NCBI GenBank assembly: GCA_029932675.1
Contig: JAOZPP010000001.1
Location: 1-64,000 of the forward strand
Origin: a bacterium
Lineage (GTDB): Bacteria; SM23-81; DAOVCL01
Reading direction: 5' to 3'
Length of the DNA stretch: 64,000 nucleotides
The notes beneath the pieces were generated by a model. It was not told the DNA's origin. It made no database searches and saw nothing but the letters and a program-made list of their open reading frames with translations. Numbering within the stretch: the first letter of the stretch is position 1; every line of letters begins with the position of its first letter. The position numbers and the translations under genes are program-made. Of this stretch, positions 53,685-62,091 are shown piece after piece.

Positions 53685-54836
53685 TCAAATTGTATTATGC
53701 TTAACTAAAAGTTCGCTATAAACCTCTTCATATTTTTGGGTCATAACTTCTGCCGAAAATTCATTTAACACTAATTGGTAACCTCTATCAGCCAATTCAC
53801 AAGATTTTTTCTCATCACCAAGAAGTTCAAGAGTAGAATTAGTCAAAGCATCTACATCTTTGGGTTCCAATAAAATACCAGTTCTTCCGTTCTGAACAAT
53901 TTTTGAAACGGCTCCTACATTAGTAGCAATTACCGGAACTTTTGCCGCTAATGCTTCAAGAACAACCATCGGTAATCCTTCATCAAGAGAAGTGGAAACA
54001 AAGAGATCTATTGTATTATATATTTCATTGATGTCGCTCCTTACTCCAGTGAAAATCACTTTGCTCGCAATACCCAAATTTTCAGTTAACCTTTCTAAAT
54101 CTTTCCTCAATATCCCATCCCCCACTATCAAAAAGATAACATCGTTTCTAATAGCTAATACACGCTTAGCAGCCTGAAGTAGATATTTATATCCTTTCTG
54201 CTCAGTTAGACGCCCCACAGTTCCCACTATTTTGCATCTTTTTTCATCTATCTGAAATTCCTTTATAAGTTTTCGTGATTTCCTATCGTTTGAGGTGAAT
54301 TTCCCTGTATCAACTCCATTATAGATAGTCCGTATTTTCACATCCGAAACCCCTCTATCTAACAAATCCTGATGAATGGCATCTGACACCGCTATTATCT
54401 TATCGAAAAACTTGAGAGTAAGAGAATCTATTGCTCTATAAAAGGCCATTTTGCCGCTTTTGTTTGGCCACAGGTGGTCAGTAGAAATCAATTTGAGTTT
54501 TAAACCCACAGATGCGAGTAATCCTATGAGATTTGCTTTATAATCATGGCAGTGTAATATTTTAATCTTGTTGGTCTTTATGATCTCTCGAACTGCCTTA
54601 ACACAGGTTAAGTCATACGGAGACCTCAAATCAATCCTGAAATTAGTGATATTCAAGTTCTCCGCGTAGTCCAACATCTCTACTCTTTCATCCCTTGGAT
54701 CTTTGAAGCAAAGGACTATAGGTTTAAACTTTCGTGGGCTGGCAAACTTTGTCAAAGCTAAAATTACATTTTCAGCCCCAAATAATCCACCACTACTTCT
54801 CAAATGCATTATATTAACCATATAGATCTTAGACAA
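53685..54836 (-). CDS. Family 4 glycosyltransferase
   Basis: A protein of 383 aa. The acceptor domain has 'MHLRSSGGLFGAENVILAL' and 'ILHCHDYKANLIGLLA'. The donor domain has 'KIVGTVGRLTEQKGYKYLL', 'FLIVGDGILRKDL' and 'DEGLPMVVLEALAAKVPVIA'. Full length and all GT4 landmarks are present. It resembles the protein at 62092-63210 in overall motif wording and could be a distant paralogue. It starts 12 bp after the GT2 gene upstream in the operon. Confidence 0.85.
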   Translation of the reverse strand: MSKIYMVNIMHLRSSGGLFGAENVILALTKFASPRKFKPIVLCFKDPRDERVEMLDYAENLNITNFRIDLRSPYDLTCVKAVREIIKTNKIKILHCHDYKANLIGLLASVGLKLKLISTDHLWPNKSGKMAFYRAIDSLTLKFFDKIIAVSDAIHQDLLDRGVSDVKIRTIYNGVDTGKFTSNDRKSRKLIKEFQIDEKRCKIVGTVGRLTEQKGYKYLLQAAKRVLAIRNDVIFLIVGDGILRKDLERLTENLGIASKVIFTGVRSDINEIYNTIDLFVSTSLDEGLPMVVLEALAAKVPVIATNVGAVSKIVQNGRTGILLEPKDVDALTNSTLELLGDEKKSCELADRGYQLVLNEFSAEVMTQKYEEVYSELLVKHNTI

Positions 54837-54848
54837 TCTATGTTGCAG

Positions 54849-55991
54849 CTAAGTTCTGCTTGAGGGTTCCCACGCAGCAAATTTCTTTCCGCATAGCAGC
54901 TTTATCCACGCAGAAAGAATTGCTAAATTAGAAATAAAGAAAAAAAGTGGAATCTTGTAGATAGCTGAGAGTTGTTTCCCTTCCTTCTCTCTGATGTAGC
55001 CAAAAATAGTCAGGGCAAAAAAGAGAAGTTGGATTAGAAAAATCAACACATAGAAAATACTATTTTTCTCACAAAAAGTCAAACACATACTGCTGAGGAA
55101 AAAGATTATGTATAAAAATGGGACAACCCATCTCATCAGTTTATGACTTAGTAGTTGGATAGAGAAAAAACCATACCTCAAGGGGTTCAATAGCTCTCTC
55201 TTAGCGACTAATACCCTCAGCCCCCTTGCTACTGTCCTCACCTTTCTTTGAAACTCTGCGGTTGAGGAAGAAAGAACCCTATAGTATCCTATTGCTTGAT
55301 GATCAATAATACTTCGGTACCCTTTCTTGACAGTTGACAAAACTGCAAGGAAATCACTAGGTAGTTCCGATGGCCACTCTTGACATAGTCCCTTGCGTAT
55401 TACAAAAAATGAACCACTTAATCCCACCAAAGAGTAGATTTTACTTTCCAATTTTCTCAAGAACATCTCGTATCTTACATAAAAGCCTTCACCTTCTGAT
55501 TCGGAATTTAAAATTTTATCTACACTACTTACACAGCCAACTGTTCTGTCATTGAAATTTCTTACTATATTGCGAAGAGCATCCTTATTTAGCATTATGG
55601 AAGCATCGGTGAGAACCAATATTTCTCCTTTGGCCTCCTTTATCGCTTCCCTTTGAGCGGATTCTTTCCCTCTTCTTTCTGGTATGGAAATGAGTTTAAC
55701 TCCTCTCTTTTCAAATTCAGAAACAATTTCGTCTGTTTTATCATCTGAGCAATCAGAGGCAACTATTATCTCAAGTTTATCTTCAGGATAATCTTGAGAC
55801 AGGCTATTTTCGAGCTTTTCTCGGATAACTTTTTCTTCATTATGAACTGCTATAATCAAACTAACATCAGGGAAAATATCTGCCTGTTCGACATCTTGGT
55901 GCTTGAAAAGGGAAACAACCATCAACAGCAAAGGATAACCTAAGTAAGCGTAAAAAATGCCAAAAGCCGACAGCCAAAATAACCATTTCAA
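54849..55991 (-). CDS. Family 2 glycosyltransferase, processive-type membrane protein
   Basis: A protein of 380 aa with one N-terminal membrane helix (residues ~2-25), a GT-A domain ('VSLIIAVHNEEKVI', 'IIVASDCSDDKTDEIV', 'VLTDASIML'), then 'STAEFQRKVRTVARG', which occupies the place of the Q/RxxRW motif. Three to four C-terminal helices follow. This topology matches transferases of the hyaluronan/cellulose-synthase-like and ExoA/IcaA group. It may add several residues or use a lipid-linked acceptor. A 'caggat' repeat copy lies in its upstream gap (56021-56050). Confidence 0.82.
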   Translation of the reverse strand: MKWLFWLSAFGIFYAYLGYPLLLMVVSLFKHQDVEQADIFPDVSLIIAVHNEEKVIREKLENSLSQDYPEDKLEIIVASDCSDDKTDEIVSEFEKRGVKLISIPERRGKESAQREAIKEAKGEILVLTDASIMLNKDALRNIVRNFNDRTVGCVSSVDKILNSESEGEGFYVRYEMFLRKLESKIYSLVGLSGSFFVIRKGLCQEWPSELPSDFLAVLSTVKKGYRSIIDHQAIGYYRVLSSSTAEFQRKVRTVARGLRVLVAKRELLNPLRYGFFSIQLLSHKLMRWVVPFLYIIFFLSSMCLTFCEKNSIFYVLIFLIQLLFFALTIFGYIREKEGKQLSAIYKIPLFFFISNLAILSAWIKLLCGKKFAAWEPSSRT

Positions 55992-56020
55992 ACTTTGACC
56001 TCCTATATCTCATTCTCATT

Positions 56021-56050
56021 AGACAGGATTTACCGGATGATCAGGATAAT
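56021..56050. repeat. Dispersed 'GACAGGATTTACCGGATGATCAGGAT' repeat copy
   Basis: The G-rich strand of the 'AATCCTGTC' family lies on plus here, in the gap between the DegT-like and GT2 genes. Confidence 0.5.
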
Positions 56051-56070
56051 AGAAAATCAATTTAGTAATA

Positions 56071-57306
56071 CTACCCAAAATCTATAAGAAACTTAAAGAT
56101 AGACTCTATATCCGTGCTGGTGACATATTTATGTGTAGGTAAGGTCAAAATTCTTTCCGCCAAGAATTTCGCCTGGGGGCAATTTACTGCATTGCCAGCA
56201 AGATATTTTCCAATTCGAGGGATCTCAGCGATGGATTTTGGATACATCGTGGAGGCCCCTAAACCCGAACTGGAAAGAGTTTTATATAGTTTCGACCGCA
56301 AGCTCTCATTCTTAAGGATCAATGGAAATCTAAGGTAAACGGGATCGCCATTCTCAATTGGCAAAGGATATGAAATATTCTTGTTCTGTTTAATCCTCCT
56401 CATTATCAAATCAGCGATCCTTTTCCTCTGCTGATTAAGTCCATCTAACCTTTCTATTTGAGATATACCCAGAGCTGATTGGAACCTGCTGGGTTTTTGG
56501 ATTTTGAAATTAGGATCAAATTTGGAAACACCCAATTGAAGAAAAGGCAATTTTTCGGGGAACCAATAGAGCCGAGGGCGAAGAAACGCCGAATACAGCA
56601 AAGCCTTGATGAGAAACTCTACATCTTTCAGTAATCCCGCTTCTGGTAACTCCAATAGGTATTTCTCAATTAACGATGCAATCCTATCGGAATTGGTGAC
56701 TATAACTCCTCCTCCCAGAGTAGTAACATTTTTCCCTCTGCCCAGACTGAAGAAGCCTACATCCCCCAAGGTCCCACAGCATTTCTCCTCAATCTTTGCT
56801 CCAAACGCCTGAGCAGCATCATCAACCACAAACACATTGTTGTGCTGAGCTATCTCACAGATTCTCTTTAGATCACTGGGCAATCCAAATAGGCTGCTGG
56901 GAACAATACAGAGGACATCACTGTAGTCTGTCCCCTTTAGCTTCTCGTAATCAAAGTCCAAGGTTTTCAGATCAATATCGCACAATTTGATTTTTAACCC
57001 GGCTCTGACAATCGCTGAGGGGACAGAAAAACAGGTATAAGCGGGGATTAGAGCTATATTCCTATTTTTATCGGCTAATTGTGAAAGAGCTTTCAATATA
57101 AGGGTAAAACCGGCTCTACCGGAGGAAACTAAGAAAACATATTTGACTTGTAAGTAATCCCTTATCTCCTTTTTAAATCTCTCTCTGCAGGATTCCTTGG
57201 AAAAATAGAATTTTAAACTCTCCAATATCTCTTTGATAGCAATTGGTGTTCCTGCCGGCGGAAGGGACTTGAACATTCTTCTCCATCTATAGCTGACTTT
57301 ATTCAC
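56071..57306 (-). CDS. DegT/DnrJ/EryC1/StrS-family aminotransferase
   Basis: A protein of 411 aa. The PLP lysine is Lys192 in 'FFSLGRGKNVTTLGGG', preceded by 'VVDDAAQAFGA'. 'LVSSGRAGFTLILKAL' supplies phosphate contacts. Relative to the first DegT protein (20598) the sequence is distant, and the 'SLGRGKN' form belongs to a different subgroup in which some members are dehydratases or have sensory roles, so the substrate differs. No dedicated sugar dehydratase is in this cluster, unlike the first one. Confidence 0.82.
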   Translation of the reverse strand: MNKVSYRWRRMFKSLPPAGTPIAIKEILESLKFYFSKESCRERFKKEIRDYLQVKYVFLVSSGRAGFTLILKALSQLADKNRNIALIPAYTCFSVPSAIVRAGLKIKLCDIDLKTLDFDYEKLKGTDYSDVLCIVPSSLFGLPSDLKRICEIAQHNNVFVVDDAAQAFGAKIEEKCCGTLGDVGFFSLGRGKNVTTLGGGVIVTNSDRIASLIEKYLLELPEAGLLKDVEFLIKALLYSAFLRPRLYWFPEKLPFLQLGVSKFDPNFKIQKPSRFQSALGISQIERLDGLNQQRKRIADLIMRRIKQNKNISYPLPIENGDPVYLRFPLILKNESLRSKLYKTLSSSGLGASTMYPKSIAEIPRIGKYLAGNAVNCPQAKFLAERILTLPTHKYVTSTDIESIFKFLIDFG

Positions 57307-57333
57307 ATCGAAAGTTCCAATACCATTAACTCA

Positions 57334-57577
57334 TTTGACAGGATGAACAGGATTTACTGGATTTTTAATTTTCTCAAGGAAACACCGAAGGAGACGGAAA
57401 AGTTGACCTAAGAAGCGCAGATTCCGTAGATCGTAGTTCGTGGATCGTAAATCGCTGTTCGTCACTCGTAAATCGGCTAATAATTTCGTGAATTTTCGTG
57501 GCCCCCTAACGCATAATCCATATTTATCATTGTGCTTAATGAACGTTATTTATCCTATTCATCTTGTCAGCCCTGTT
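57334..57577. repeat. Composite inverted-repeat block left of the toxin-antitoxin pair
   Basis: The left edge TTTGACAGGATGAACAGGAT continues as 'TTACTGGATTTTT' then 'CTCAAGGAAACACCGAAGG'. The right edge 57551-57577 is the opposite strand ('TATCCTATTCATCTTGTCAG'). The left 60 bp recur almost unchanged at 58158. A separate 'CGTGGATCG' array is nested at 57425-57476. The 57307-57583 gap holds nothing else. Confidence 0.6.
57425..57476. repeat. 'CGTAGATCGTGGATCGTAAATCG' degenerate array
   Basis: Units of about 9-10 bp (CGTAGATCGTAGTTCGTGG and onwards) are related to 59391-59432 and to the ends of the in-frame element at 40224-40310. Confidence 0.55.
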
Positions 57578-57583
57578 ACACTA

Positions 57584-57823
57584 TCAGGATGAACTATATT
57601 CAAGGACCTTACCAATCTCCTTCAATCTTCTCCTACCTCCCTTCAATTCGCTTTCCACCTTTTCCAAATAACGAATGGTGCGTCGATCATAGTAATGCTC
57701 GCCACAACTCCGACAAACCGGGGTCTTAATGTTAACATAAACGACATCTTTACCAACTGAAATCACTTCTTTGACATCCATCACTTGAACATCTTCGCTA
57801 TGACAAATTACACACCTCATCAC
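57584..57823 (-). CDS. YgiT/MqsA-type zinc-finger antitoxin
   Basis: A protein of 79 aa. Two CxxC pairs (Cys4-Cys7 and Cys37-Cys40, 'CRSCGEHYYD') form the zinc finger of MqsA N-terminal domains. The short C-terminal helix region lacks the DNA-binding HTH of full MqsA, a common short form found with DUF4258 toxins. It should neutralise the upstream-encoded partner. Its ATG overlaps the toxin stop by 4 bp, and the pair is framed by dispersed repeat blocks. Confidence 0.82.
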   Translation of the reverse strand: MMRCVICHSEDVQVMDVKEVISVGKDVVYVNIKTPVCRSCGEHYYDRRTIRYLEKVESELKGGRRRLKEIGKVLEYSSS

Positions 57824-58143
57824 GTCCTCCTTCTCCGATAATCAATCCATAATTTAGGATTAGGATGATATACCGTAATGACGATTGTTAAATCTTCGTC
57901 TTTACCATATGCACATAGGATGTGCAATGGCCGGCTTTTGCGGGTCTTGCCAAACATCAAAACACTGGGATAGGGTTTATCCCTCGGGTATTCCCGAATT
58001 ACCTCCGCGCTACAGACCGCTTCGTAGACTTCGTTTTCTTTAATCTCACCAAACATCTCATTTCTCATCTCAACCCTTGCATGCTGAGTATAAAACACAC
58101 GATTACTCTCAAAGCATCGCTGAATCTTCTTAACCCACTCCAT
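57820..58143 (-). CDS. DUF4258 toxin-like protein
   Basis: A protein of 107 aa with 'YTQHARVEMRNE', 'EVYEAVCSAEVIREYPRDKP', 'SRPLHILCAYGKDEDLTIVI' and 'ITVYHPNPKLWIDYRRR'. This is the DUF4258 pattern (H.R..M, later ...P.H......D....I.TVY.P....W). The family is RelE/BrnT-like and is regularly followed by a YgiT-type zinc-finger protein, as here with a 4-bp overlap. Ribonuclease toxin activity is the family-based expectation. The toxin-first gene order matches MqsRA-like modules. Confidence 0.82.
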   Translation of the reverse strand: MEWVKKIQRCFESNRVFYTQHARVEMRNEMFGEIKENEVYEAVCSAEVIREYPRDKPYPSVLMFGKTRKSRPLHILCAYGKDEDLTIVITVYHPNPKLWIDYRRRRT

Positions 58144-58157
58144 TTCATTAACATTTA

Positions 58158-58330
58158 TTTTGACAGGATGAACAGGATTTACTGGATTTTTGACTTCCTC
58201 AAGGCAACACCAAATGGCACCGAAACGACCGAAAAATTATCACGCACATCCTTCCTTAGAACTTATTGATATTCAGTTGCTTTCGGTGTTTAATGAATAT
58301 TATCCTGTCAATCCCTGTCTATCCTGTCTG
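58158..58330. repeat. Composite inverted-repeat block right of the toxin-antitoxin pair
   Basis: The left arm starts TTTTGACAGGATGAACAGG and continues into 'CTCAAGGCAACACC...CACCGAAA'. The right arm (58276-58330) has 'TTCGGTGTTTAATGAA' and 'TATCCTGTCAATCCCTGTCT', the opposite strand of the same units. Its left arm is a direct copy of 57334-57400, so the two blocks flank the toxin-antitoxin genes. Confidence 0.6.
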
Positions 58331-58340
58331 AGTTTCCAAG

Positions 58341-59372
58341 TTAGGGAAAGTGTTTAACGATCTTTGGCCCAAAATGGTTTGCTACTGATAAGGGTAACTT
58401 CCTCCACAGTTTTATAGCCATTTTATACTTGGGATTGCTGGGGTTCAATGAGGGGATTTCGTCTATGGAGTTTAGATAATATTGCCAATGTAACTGCTTT
58501 ATCTCCCCGCCCCACTGCTTTTTAAATTTAAAAGTCCCTGAATCCCAACTGGACCTGCCGAAATCAAAATATTTGAAGCCATTTTCACATCCATATTTTA
58601 TTGCCTCCCAATATAATAAATCATTCGGACAATATCTAAAATAGGATCTTAAGGAAGAAGCAGAAGGAATATATACCCGGTCCTTCCATAGAAGCATTAG
58701 GGCACCGCCGACAACTTTCTTACCTAATTTAACCAAAATAACCTTGGTATCCAAAGGAAATTCTTGGATAATGTTTTTGAACAGACTGTAACCCCAGACT
58801 GGTGTCCCCAGATCCCTCATATTCTCCCCAAAGACCCTGTAGAAATGTTTTAAGTGAGTTTCACCTCCGATATCAACTTTCAATCCAGACTTTACGGCCT
58901 TCCTCACCTGGTTTCTTACCTTCGCCTTGAAACTTTTCCATATCTCCTCCGGGTTGGGTGTAAGGGGTAAAATAAATGTTACTTTGTCCTCTTTAGTTTT
59001 GAGACCCAAACCTGAACCATTAACAGACCTCATCTCCAAGAACTGGGCATTCTCCTTTTTGACAAATTCTATTGCCTTAGTTAAGAGCAGTTCCTCAATT
59101 TCCTGGCTATCAGCACAGATTCCCCCATAGTCAATCCAAGGGAGGGAGATGAACAGTTTTCGTCTCAAGATTCCTTTGATACAAACCATAGGGAAAATTC
59201 CTTTAATCCTCTCATTATCAATAGCCATAAGGTAGGAAGATTTGTGACCAAAGCTTCTCTCAAAAACTCTAAGCCAACCGATTCGATGGGCTATGGTGAC
59301 CCGTGGGGATTTAGCCACATACTGCTCCCATAGTTTTTCATATTTATCGGAATAACGGACGATTCGTAACAC
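58341..59372 (-). CDS. FemAB-like GNAT-fold protein of the exosortase/PEP-CTERM type
   Basis: A protein of 343 aa from GTG with an AAGGAG site. A double acyl-transferase fold is indicated by 'LPWIDYGGICADSQEIEELL' in the first half and 'ANDLLYWEA'-like 'CPNDLLYWEAIKYGCENG' with 'FDFGRSSWDSGTFKFKKQWG' in the second. This wording is that of FemAB-related proteins associated with exosortase and extracellular-polysaccharide loci, presumed to attach an amino acid or acyl group to glycan or peptide. It is 12 kb from the exosortase but in the same region. Confidence 0.82.
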   Translation of the reverse strand: MLRIVRYSDKYEKLWEQYVAKSPRVTIAHRIGWLRVFERSFGHKSSYLMAIDNERIKGIFPMVCIKGILRRKLFISLPWIDYGGICADSQEIEELLLTKAIEFVKKENAQFLEMRSVNGSGLGLKTKEDKVTFILPLTPNPEEIWKSFKAKVRNQVRKAVKSGLKVDIGGETHLKHFYRVFGENMRDLGTPVWGYSLFKNIIQEFPLDTKVILVKLGKKVVGGALMLLWKDRVYIPSASSLRSYFRYCPNDLLYWEAIKYGCENGFKYFDFGRSSWDSGTFKFKKQWGGEIKQLHWQYYLNSIDEIPSLNPSNPKYKMAIKLWRKLPLSVANHFGPKIVKHFP

Positions 59373-59390
59373 GACGATTAACTCCTTAAT

Positions 59391-59432
59391 CTCGTAGATC
59401 GTGGATCGTTGCTCGTTGCTTGTTACTCGTAG
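59391..59432. repeat. 'CGTAGATCGTGGATCGTTGCTCGTTGC' degenerate array
   Basis: CTCGTAGATCGTGGATCGTT and following GCTCG/ACTCG units form a second intergenic copy of the 57425 family, directly upstream of the FemAB-like gene start. The rest of 59433-59566 contains only 'CTGAAAACTGA' type units that continue into the ligase 3' end. Confidence 0.55.
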
Positions 59433-59566
59433 GGATTTTAAGGTTTAGGTCTCTATGTCATTCGTCATCAGGGTTTTGGCATTAACTTGAGGCCCACACC
59501 AAAGTGCGGTAGAAGTCCTCTACTCAAGGCAATCTGAAAACTGATCTCTGACCCTATTAACCGATT

Positions 59567-60976
59567 CTAAGAACTATGCTCTATTCCCTGTCCGCTGAAA
59601 ACTGAATTCTTAAGCATTACTGTTATTGCCGTAATTGTATATAAATGTGGATAATACAGAGCCGAGAGAAATGTGGATGCCACCAAGAAACCTATCATAC
59701 TCCCGTTAACGGAATTTCCCACATATTGACCAAATCCATACTGTGTATGTGATGAACTATAAATATGTGAAATGCGCCGGGTATCTCTGAAGTTAAAACA
59801 GAAAAAAGCTAAAAAGCAGAAAAACCCTATAATACCCAATTCTGACATCACCTGGGGAATTGTCCCGTGAAGGACTCGCCCCCATTGTGTATTTGGGTTA
59901 CTTTTCCCTTTATAATACAAGGGAAGATAAATCCCATCGTTGCCAGCACCAACCCCAATGATAGGATGGTCTTTGAACATCTTAAAACCGGCTTTCCAAT
60001 ATTCCCTCCTTGTTTCAGCCGTTCCTTGAGTGGTATTTCTTATAGATTTCAGTTCCTCCACATACTTCTTGGGAACAAGAACACTGAAAGCAATTATGAA
60101 AATTGAACCCACCAAGACAGCACGAATCTTTTGAGGACTTTTCCACCAACAGTACCCCAAAACTGCTACCAAGCCGATAAATCCGCCACGTGACATTGTA
60201 AAGACAATACAAAGTATATACAAAAAGAGCAGAAACAAAGCAGAAAGTCTTTTTAGCTGGGTCTTTGCATGAAAAACTAAGAAATAGGAAAAGGGTAGGA
60301 TAACAACTAATGCCAAAGCCAAATCATTTTCGTCACTGAGGAAATCACCTAAAACGATTCCAGTAGTCCCCCAAGGGTTCCCTGCTAAATATTGATAAAT
60401 ACCCTTAATAGCTATGTAACCATAAATGATCAGCAACATCCAGATAAACTTTTTTAGTTTGTCTTCGGTTTTTATCAAATTGGTAGCCAAGAAAAAGGTA
60501 ACAAAGAGCAACATCATTGAATAAAAGGTGCGGTAGGCCCAGAAATTGTTCCTGGCGGTAAGAACCGTCAAACCAATAAGTGCCATATAAAAAAGAAACA
60601 CCCAGCTTTGATTAGTCCAGATTACTCTCCTCTTTTTTGTAACGAAACTCAACAGAAAGGAGACAAAAACAACAATCGTAGTCAGCATTGCTATCCGCAA
60701 CGGAGCCAACTGAGGAAATTGGTCCTGGGGACGAGCATATTCAATGAAATAGACTGCCATAATTCCCCACACTGGATACTTTATTATCCAAAAAAAGATA
60801 ACTATCCCAGGAATTAAAACAATAGGCAAAACTGAAGAAAATTTAAGAGGCAAACGTAATAAGATAGCACCTAACAGTATGGAAAGTAGTATAATTAAAG
60901 GGATTTTTAGTTTAGACAAGGTAAGGTGCCAACTAAGACCAAACCCTCTACTTGCATTAGTATTCCTTTTATACAT
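59567..60976 (-). CDS. O-antigen ligase/polymerase-like membrane protein (second copy)
   Basis: A protein of 469 aa with about twelve membrane helices, 'FTMSRGGFIGLVAVLGY', and the large periplasmic loop with 'FKDHPIIGVGAGNDGIYLPL'. These match the Wzy_C/O-antigen-ligase superfamily. It follows the same plan as the protein at 26093-27499 but is clearly divergent. The long loop with 'GRVLHGTIPQVMSELG' resembles members of exosortase-linked extracellular-polysaccharide loci. The final residues 'VFSGQGIEHSS' are read from a 'CTGAAAACTGA' type repeat. Confidence 0.8.
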   Translation of the reverse strand: MYKRNTNASRGFGLSWHLTLSKLKIPLIILLSILLGAILLRLPLKFSSVLPIVLIPGIVIFFWIIKYPVWGIMAVYFIEYARPQDQFPQLAPLRIAMLTTIVVFVSFLLSFVTKKRRVIWTNQSWVFLFYMALIGLTVLTARNNFWAYRTFYSMMLLFVTFFLATNLIKTEDKLKKFIWMLLIIYGYIAIKGIYQYLAGNPWGTTGIVLGDFLSDENDLALALVVILPFSYFLVFHAKTQLKRLSALFLLFLYILCIVFTMSRGGFIGLVAVLGYCWWKSPQKIRAVLVGSIFIIAFSVLVPKKYVEELKSIRNTTQGTAETRREYWKAGFKMFKDHPIIGVGAGNDGIYLPLYYKGKSNPNTQWGRVLHGTIPQVMSELGIIGFFCFLAFFCFNFRDTRRISHIYSSSHTQYGFGQYVGNSVNGSMIGFLVASTFLSALYYPHLYTITAITVMLKNSVFSGQGIEHSS

Positions 60977-61103
60977 AGGTCAAGACGGAAAGAATCACCT
61001 TTCCCTTTCCAGCTCCCTCCGTAAATTTGCCAGCTCGATGAAAGAGCTAAATTTAGCACCATTACTTCAATGATCTCATTAACGCTCCTCAAAGTATCTA
61101 TAT

Positions 61104-62078
61104 CTATATTACTCTACTTGTCTTTCTACTGAAAACAAACAAAACAAATCCAAAAACAATAATACTCCAATAACTTATTACCCGATCCAAAATAGCCACT
61201 GAGAAGGCAACCTCCTTATCAAAGTTAAAAAATAACAAAATCCCCATTATGGCAAACTCAACTGCGCCCAACCCAGCAGGAGAAATGGGTATCGCTGTTA
61301 ATAACGCGGAGGCAAGGGCAACAAAGGTTATTAGCGACAACCGGACTTCCAAGTGTAAAGAGTGTGTTACGAAAAATAACCTTCCTATCTCCAGTAACCA
61401 GATGAGAAGGGTAAAACAGGCAAGCAACGGGACTCTTTTGATGGAATTGATTGTTCCCTCTTCAAAGCGACCATAAATATCTTCAATCTTGCCAGGAAGT
61501 ATTTTCCTTATAAATCTATCAAAATACCTCATAGACAAAAGAACGAGAACAAAAATTACTACGATTGAAAATCCGGCTCCAAAAAGAGAAAGAATTTTAG
61601 GAGGGAGTTTACTTCTAAAACTCAATAGACCAGCAAATCCAAATAGAACGAAAAGAATCAGCATATCAGAAACCCTCTCCACAAAGATTGATCCCATAGT
61701 CTTTGATAATGAAAAATCATAATTTTTTTTAACAAGATAAGCTCTATACAAATCTCCCAACTTAGCCGGTATAACACAATTGGTAAACCAGGAAATAAAA
61801 AGTATCTCAGTAGCATCTTTTCTCGAAGCCCTAAAACCTGCATTTGTCAAGATCATCCTCCACCTAATTCCCCTAATGGGCACGGTAAAATAGAACACTA
61901 CAAAAGCCATAAAATATAAAAACCAGTTTGTTTTCTCTAAAATTCTTATCGTTTTATGAGTGTCAATTCGGGTATATAAAAAATACAATATTATAAAAGC
62001 TGCCGAAAAGGAAATTAATGTTTTTAGGCTAAAGAATTTCTTCCTTAGCGAAACTCCTTTGACAGAACTATCATTCAT
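61104..62078 (-). CDS. YbhN/AglD-type flippase-like membrane protein (second copy)
   Basis: A protein of 324 aa from the ATG at 62078, which avoids overlapping the preceding GT4 gene; a longer frame adds 16 residues. About eight membrane helices with 'NCVIPAKLGDLYRAYLVKK' and 'ISPAGLGAVEFAIMGILLFF', the two signature patches of the flippase-like family. It is probably involved in moving or modifying a lipid-linked glycan intermediate of this cluster. It differs in wording from the copy at 30614-31606, so the two are not recent duplicates. Confidence 0.78.
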   Translation of the reverse strand: MNDSSVKGVSLRKKFFSLKTLISFSAAFIILYFLYTRIDTHKTIRILEKTNWFLYFMAFVVFYFTVPIRGIRWRMILTNAGFRASRKDATEILFISWFTNCVIPAKLGDLYRAYLVKKNYDFSLSKTMGSIFVERVSDMLILFVLFGFAGLLSFRSKLPPKILSLFGAGFSIVVIFVLVLLSMRYFDRFIRKILPGKIEDIYGRFEEGTINSIKRVPLLACFTLLIWLLEIGRLFFVTHSLHLEVRLSLITFVALASALLTAIPISPAGLGAVEFAIMGILLFFNFDKEVAFSVAILDRVISYWSIIVFGFVLFVFSRKTSRVI

Positions 62079-62091
62079 AATTAATATCTCG

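Noticed and set aside
57334-59432. Clusters of short repeats that could suggest CRISPR
   Set aside because: Units are 9-11 bp, degenerate, without regular unique spacers, and no cas genes are present; the RecB-like nuclease at 10045 is of the TM0106 type, not Cas4 in a cas locus.
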